Assembly: GCF_003427025.1 (NCBI RefSeq)
Contig: NZ_QVAI01000001.1
Location: 310,001 to 374,000 of the forward strand
Length of the DNA: 64,000 bases
DNA from: Jiangella endophytica
Lineage (GTDB): Bacteria > Actinomycetota > Actinomycetes > Jiangellales > Jiangellaceae
Reading direction: 5' to 3'
Shown: positions 63,567 to 64,000 of the stretch, piece by piece
Layout: each line of letters starts with the position of its first letter
Position numbering within the stretch: the stretch's first letter is position 1
The notes under the pieces: model-generated
What the model saw: only the letters and a program-made list of their open reading frames with translations
What the model was told of the DNA's origin: nothing
The model's database searches: none
Position numbers and translations under genes: made by a program

Positions 63567-64000
63567 TCAGATCTTGCGCAGCCTGATGCGCTGTACCGAG
63601 TGGTCCGCGCCCTTGGTCAGCGTCAGCGTGGCCCGGCCGCGCGTGGGCAGGATGTTCTGGGCGAGGTTGGGCCCGTTGATGGTGTCCCAGAGCTGCTCGG
63701 CCTGGGTGACGGCGGCGTCGTGGTCGAGGTCGCCGTAGCGGCGGAAGTAGGACTCCGGCCGCTGGAACGCCGTCTCGCGCAGCCGCAGGAACCGCTCGAC
63801 GTACCAGCGGCGGATGTCCTTCGGCGACGCGTCGACGTACAACGAGAAGTCGAAGAAGTCGCTGACCGCCAGGCCGGCGACGCCGTCGGGGCGGGGCCGG
63901 GCCGGCTGCAGGACGTTGAGGCCCTCGATGAGCAGGATGTCCGGCCGCTCGACGGCGATGTGCCCGCCGTCGACGATGTCGTACGTCAGGTGCGAGTACA
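63567..64000 (-). CDS. coaA: pantothenate kinase, 5' part missing
   Basis: The gene runs off the window end, so the N-terminal part with the P-loop is absent; about 143 C-terminal codons are present. The visible residues match type I pantothenate kinase: YSHLTYDIVDGG, PDILLIEGLNVLQ, DFFDFSLYVDAS, then the block QLWDTINGPNLAQNILPTRG. The enzyme phosphorylates pantothenate in the first step of coenzyme A synthesis and is inhibited by CoA. It is convergent with the histidine kinase. Confidence 0.94.
   Translation of the reverse strand, partial: YSHLTYDIVDGGHIAVERPDILLIEGLNVLQPARPRPDGVAGLAVSDFFDFSLYVDASPKDIRRWYVERFLRLRETAFQRPESYFRRYGDLDHDAAVTQAEQLWDTINGPNLAQNILPTRGRATLTLTKGADHSVQRIRLRKI

Overview
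The window is GC-rich chromosomal DNA from an actinomycete (phylum Actinomycetota). The evidence is the gene order rplK-rplA / rplJ-rplL / rpoB-rpoC / rpsL-rpsG-fusA-tuf / S10-spc-alpha / rplM-rpsI-glmM, frequent GTG and TTG starts, Ala/Lys/Glu-rich tails on several ribosomal proteins, a TTG-started rpoB, an L10 leader, and the actinobacterial bifunctional amylase-pullulanase. Placement below phylum is not readable from the sequence; a Jiangellales- or Micromonosporales-like genome is only a guess. No tRNA, rRNA, CRISPR array, insertion sequence or prophage gene was seen.

Layout. 1-12.3 kb: end of rplK, rplA, a membrane alpha/beta hydrolase, then rplJ-rplL behind a leader with a clear attenuator hairpin, and rpoB-rpoC. 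12.3-14.6 kb: an accessory island between rpoC and the str operon. It holds a minus-strand multidomain protein ending in an R-S-E ADP-ribosyltransferase domain, a 53-codon acidic ORF overlapping its 3' end, and a divergent HExxH metallopeptidase-like protein. The two directions are separated by a 32-bp direct repeat. 15-19.3 kb: str operon (rpsL, rpsG, fusA, tuf). 19.7-29.5 kb: S10 and spc operons, tightly packed with many 1-4 nt stop/start overlaps. 29.7-32.4 kb: secY-adk-map; map has no ordinary start codon at its conserved N-terminus. 32.4-38.3 kb: a DUF1707-type membrane protein, then infA-rpmJ-rpsM-rpsK-rpsD-rpoA-rplQ-truA.

38.3-47.4 kb is an ordinary accessory stretch: two small membrane proteins, an ABC-F ATPase with a coupled GNAT, an NAD(P)H/FAD oxidoreductase divergent from an HxlR repressor across a palindromic operator, an HTH-citrate synthase fusion divergent from a plain citrate synthase across an AT-rich operator, and a lipoprotein/secreted-protein pair. 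47.5-53.3 kb is one 1916-residue secreted alpha-amylase/pullulanase. 53.2-57.3 kb holds a flavin monooxygenase, a TPR-LuxR regulator and a tandem GNAT, with a perfect 36-bp inverted repeat between the first two. 57.4-64 kb returns to housekeeping (rplM-rpsI, glmM), then a GNAT, a FIST-domain sensor with an adjacent GAF histidine kinase, and the C-terminal part of coaA on the minus strand.

Most of the window encodes the ribosome, RNA polymerase, elongation factors, the Sec channel and Met removal. The most novel-looking parts are the ADP-ribosyltransferase island, a 24-nt element shared exactly by the rpsL and rpsJ leaders, Asn at the RpoB position equivalent to E. coli Ser531, and the 36-bp palindrome.
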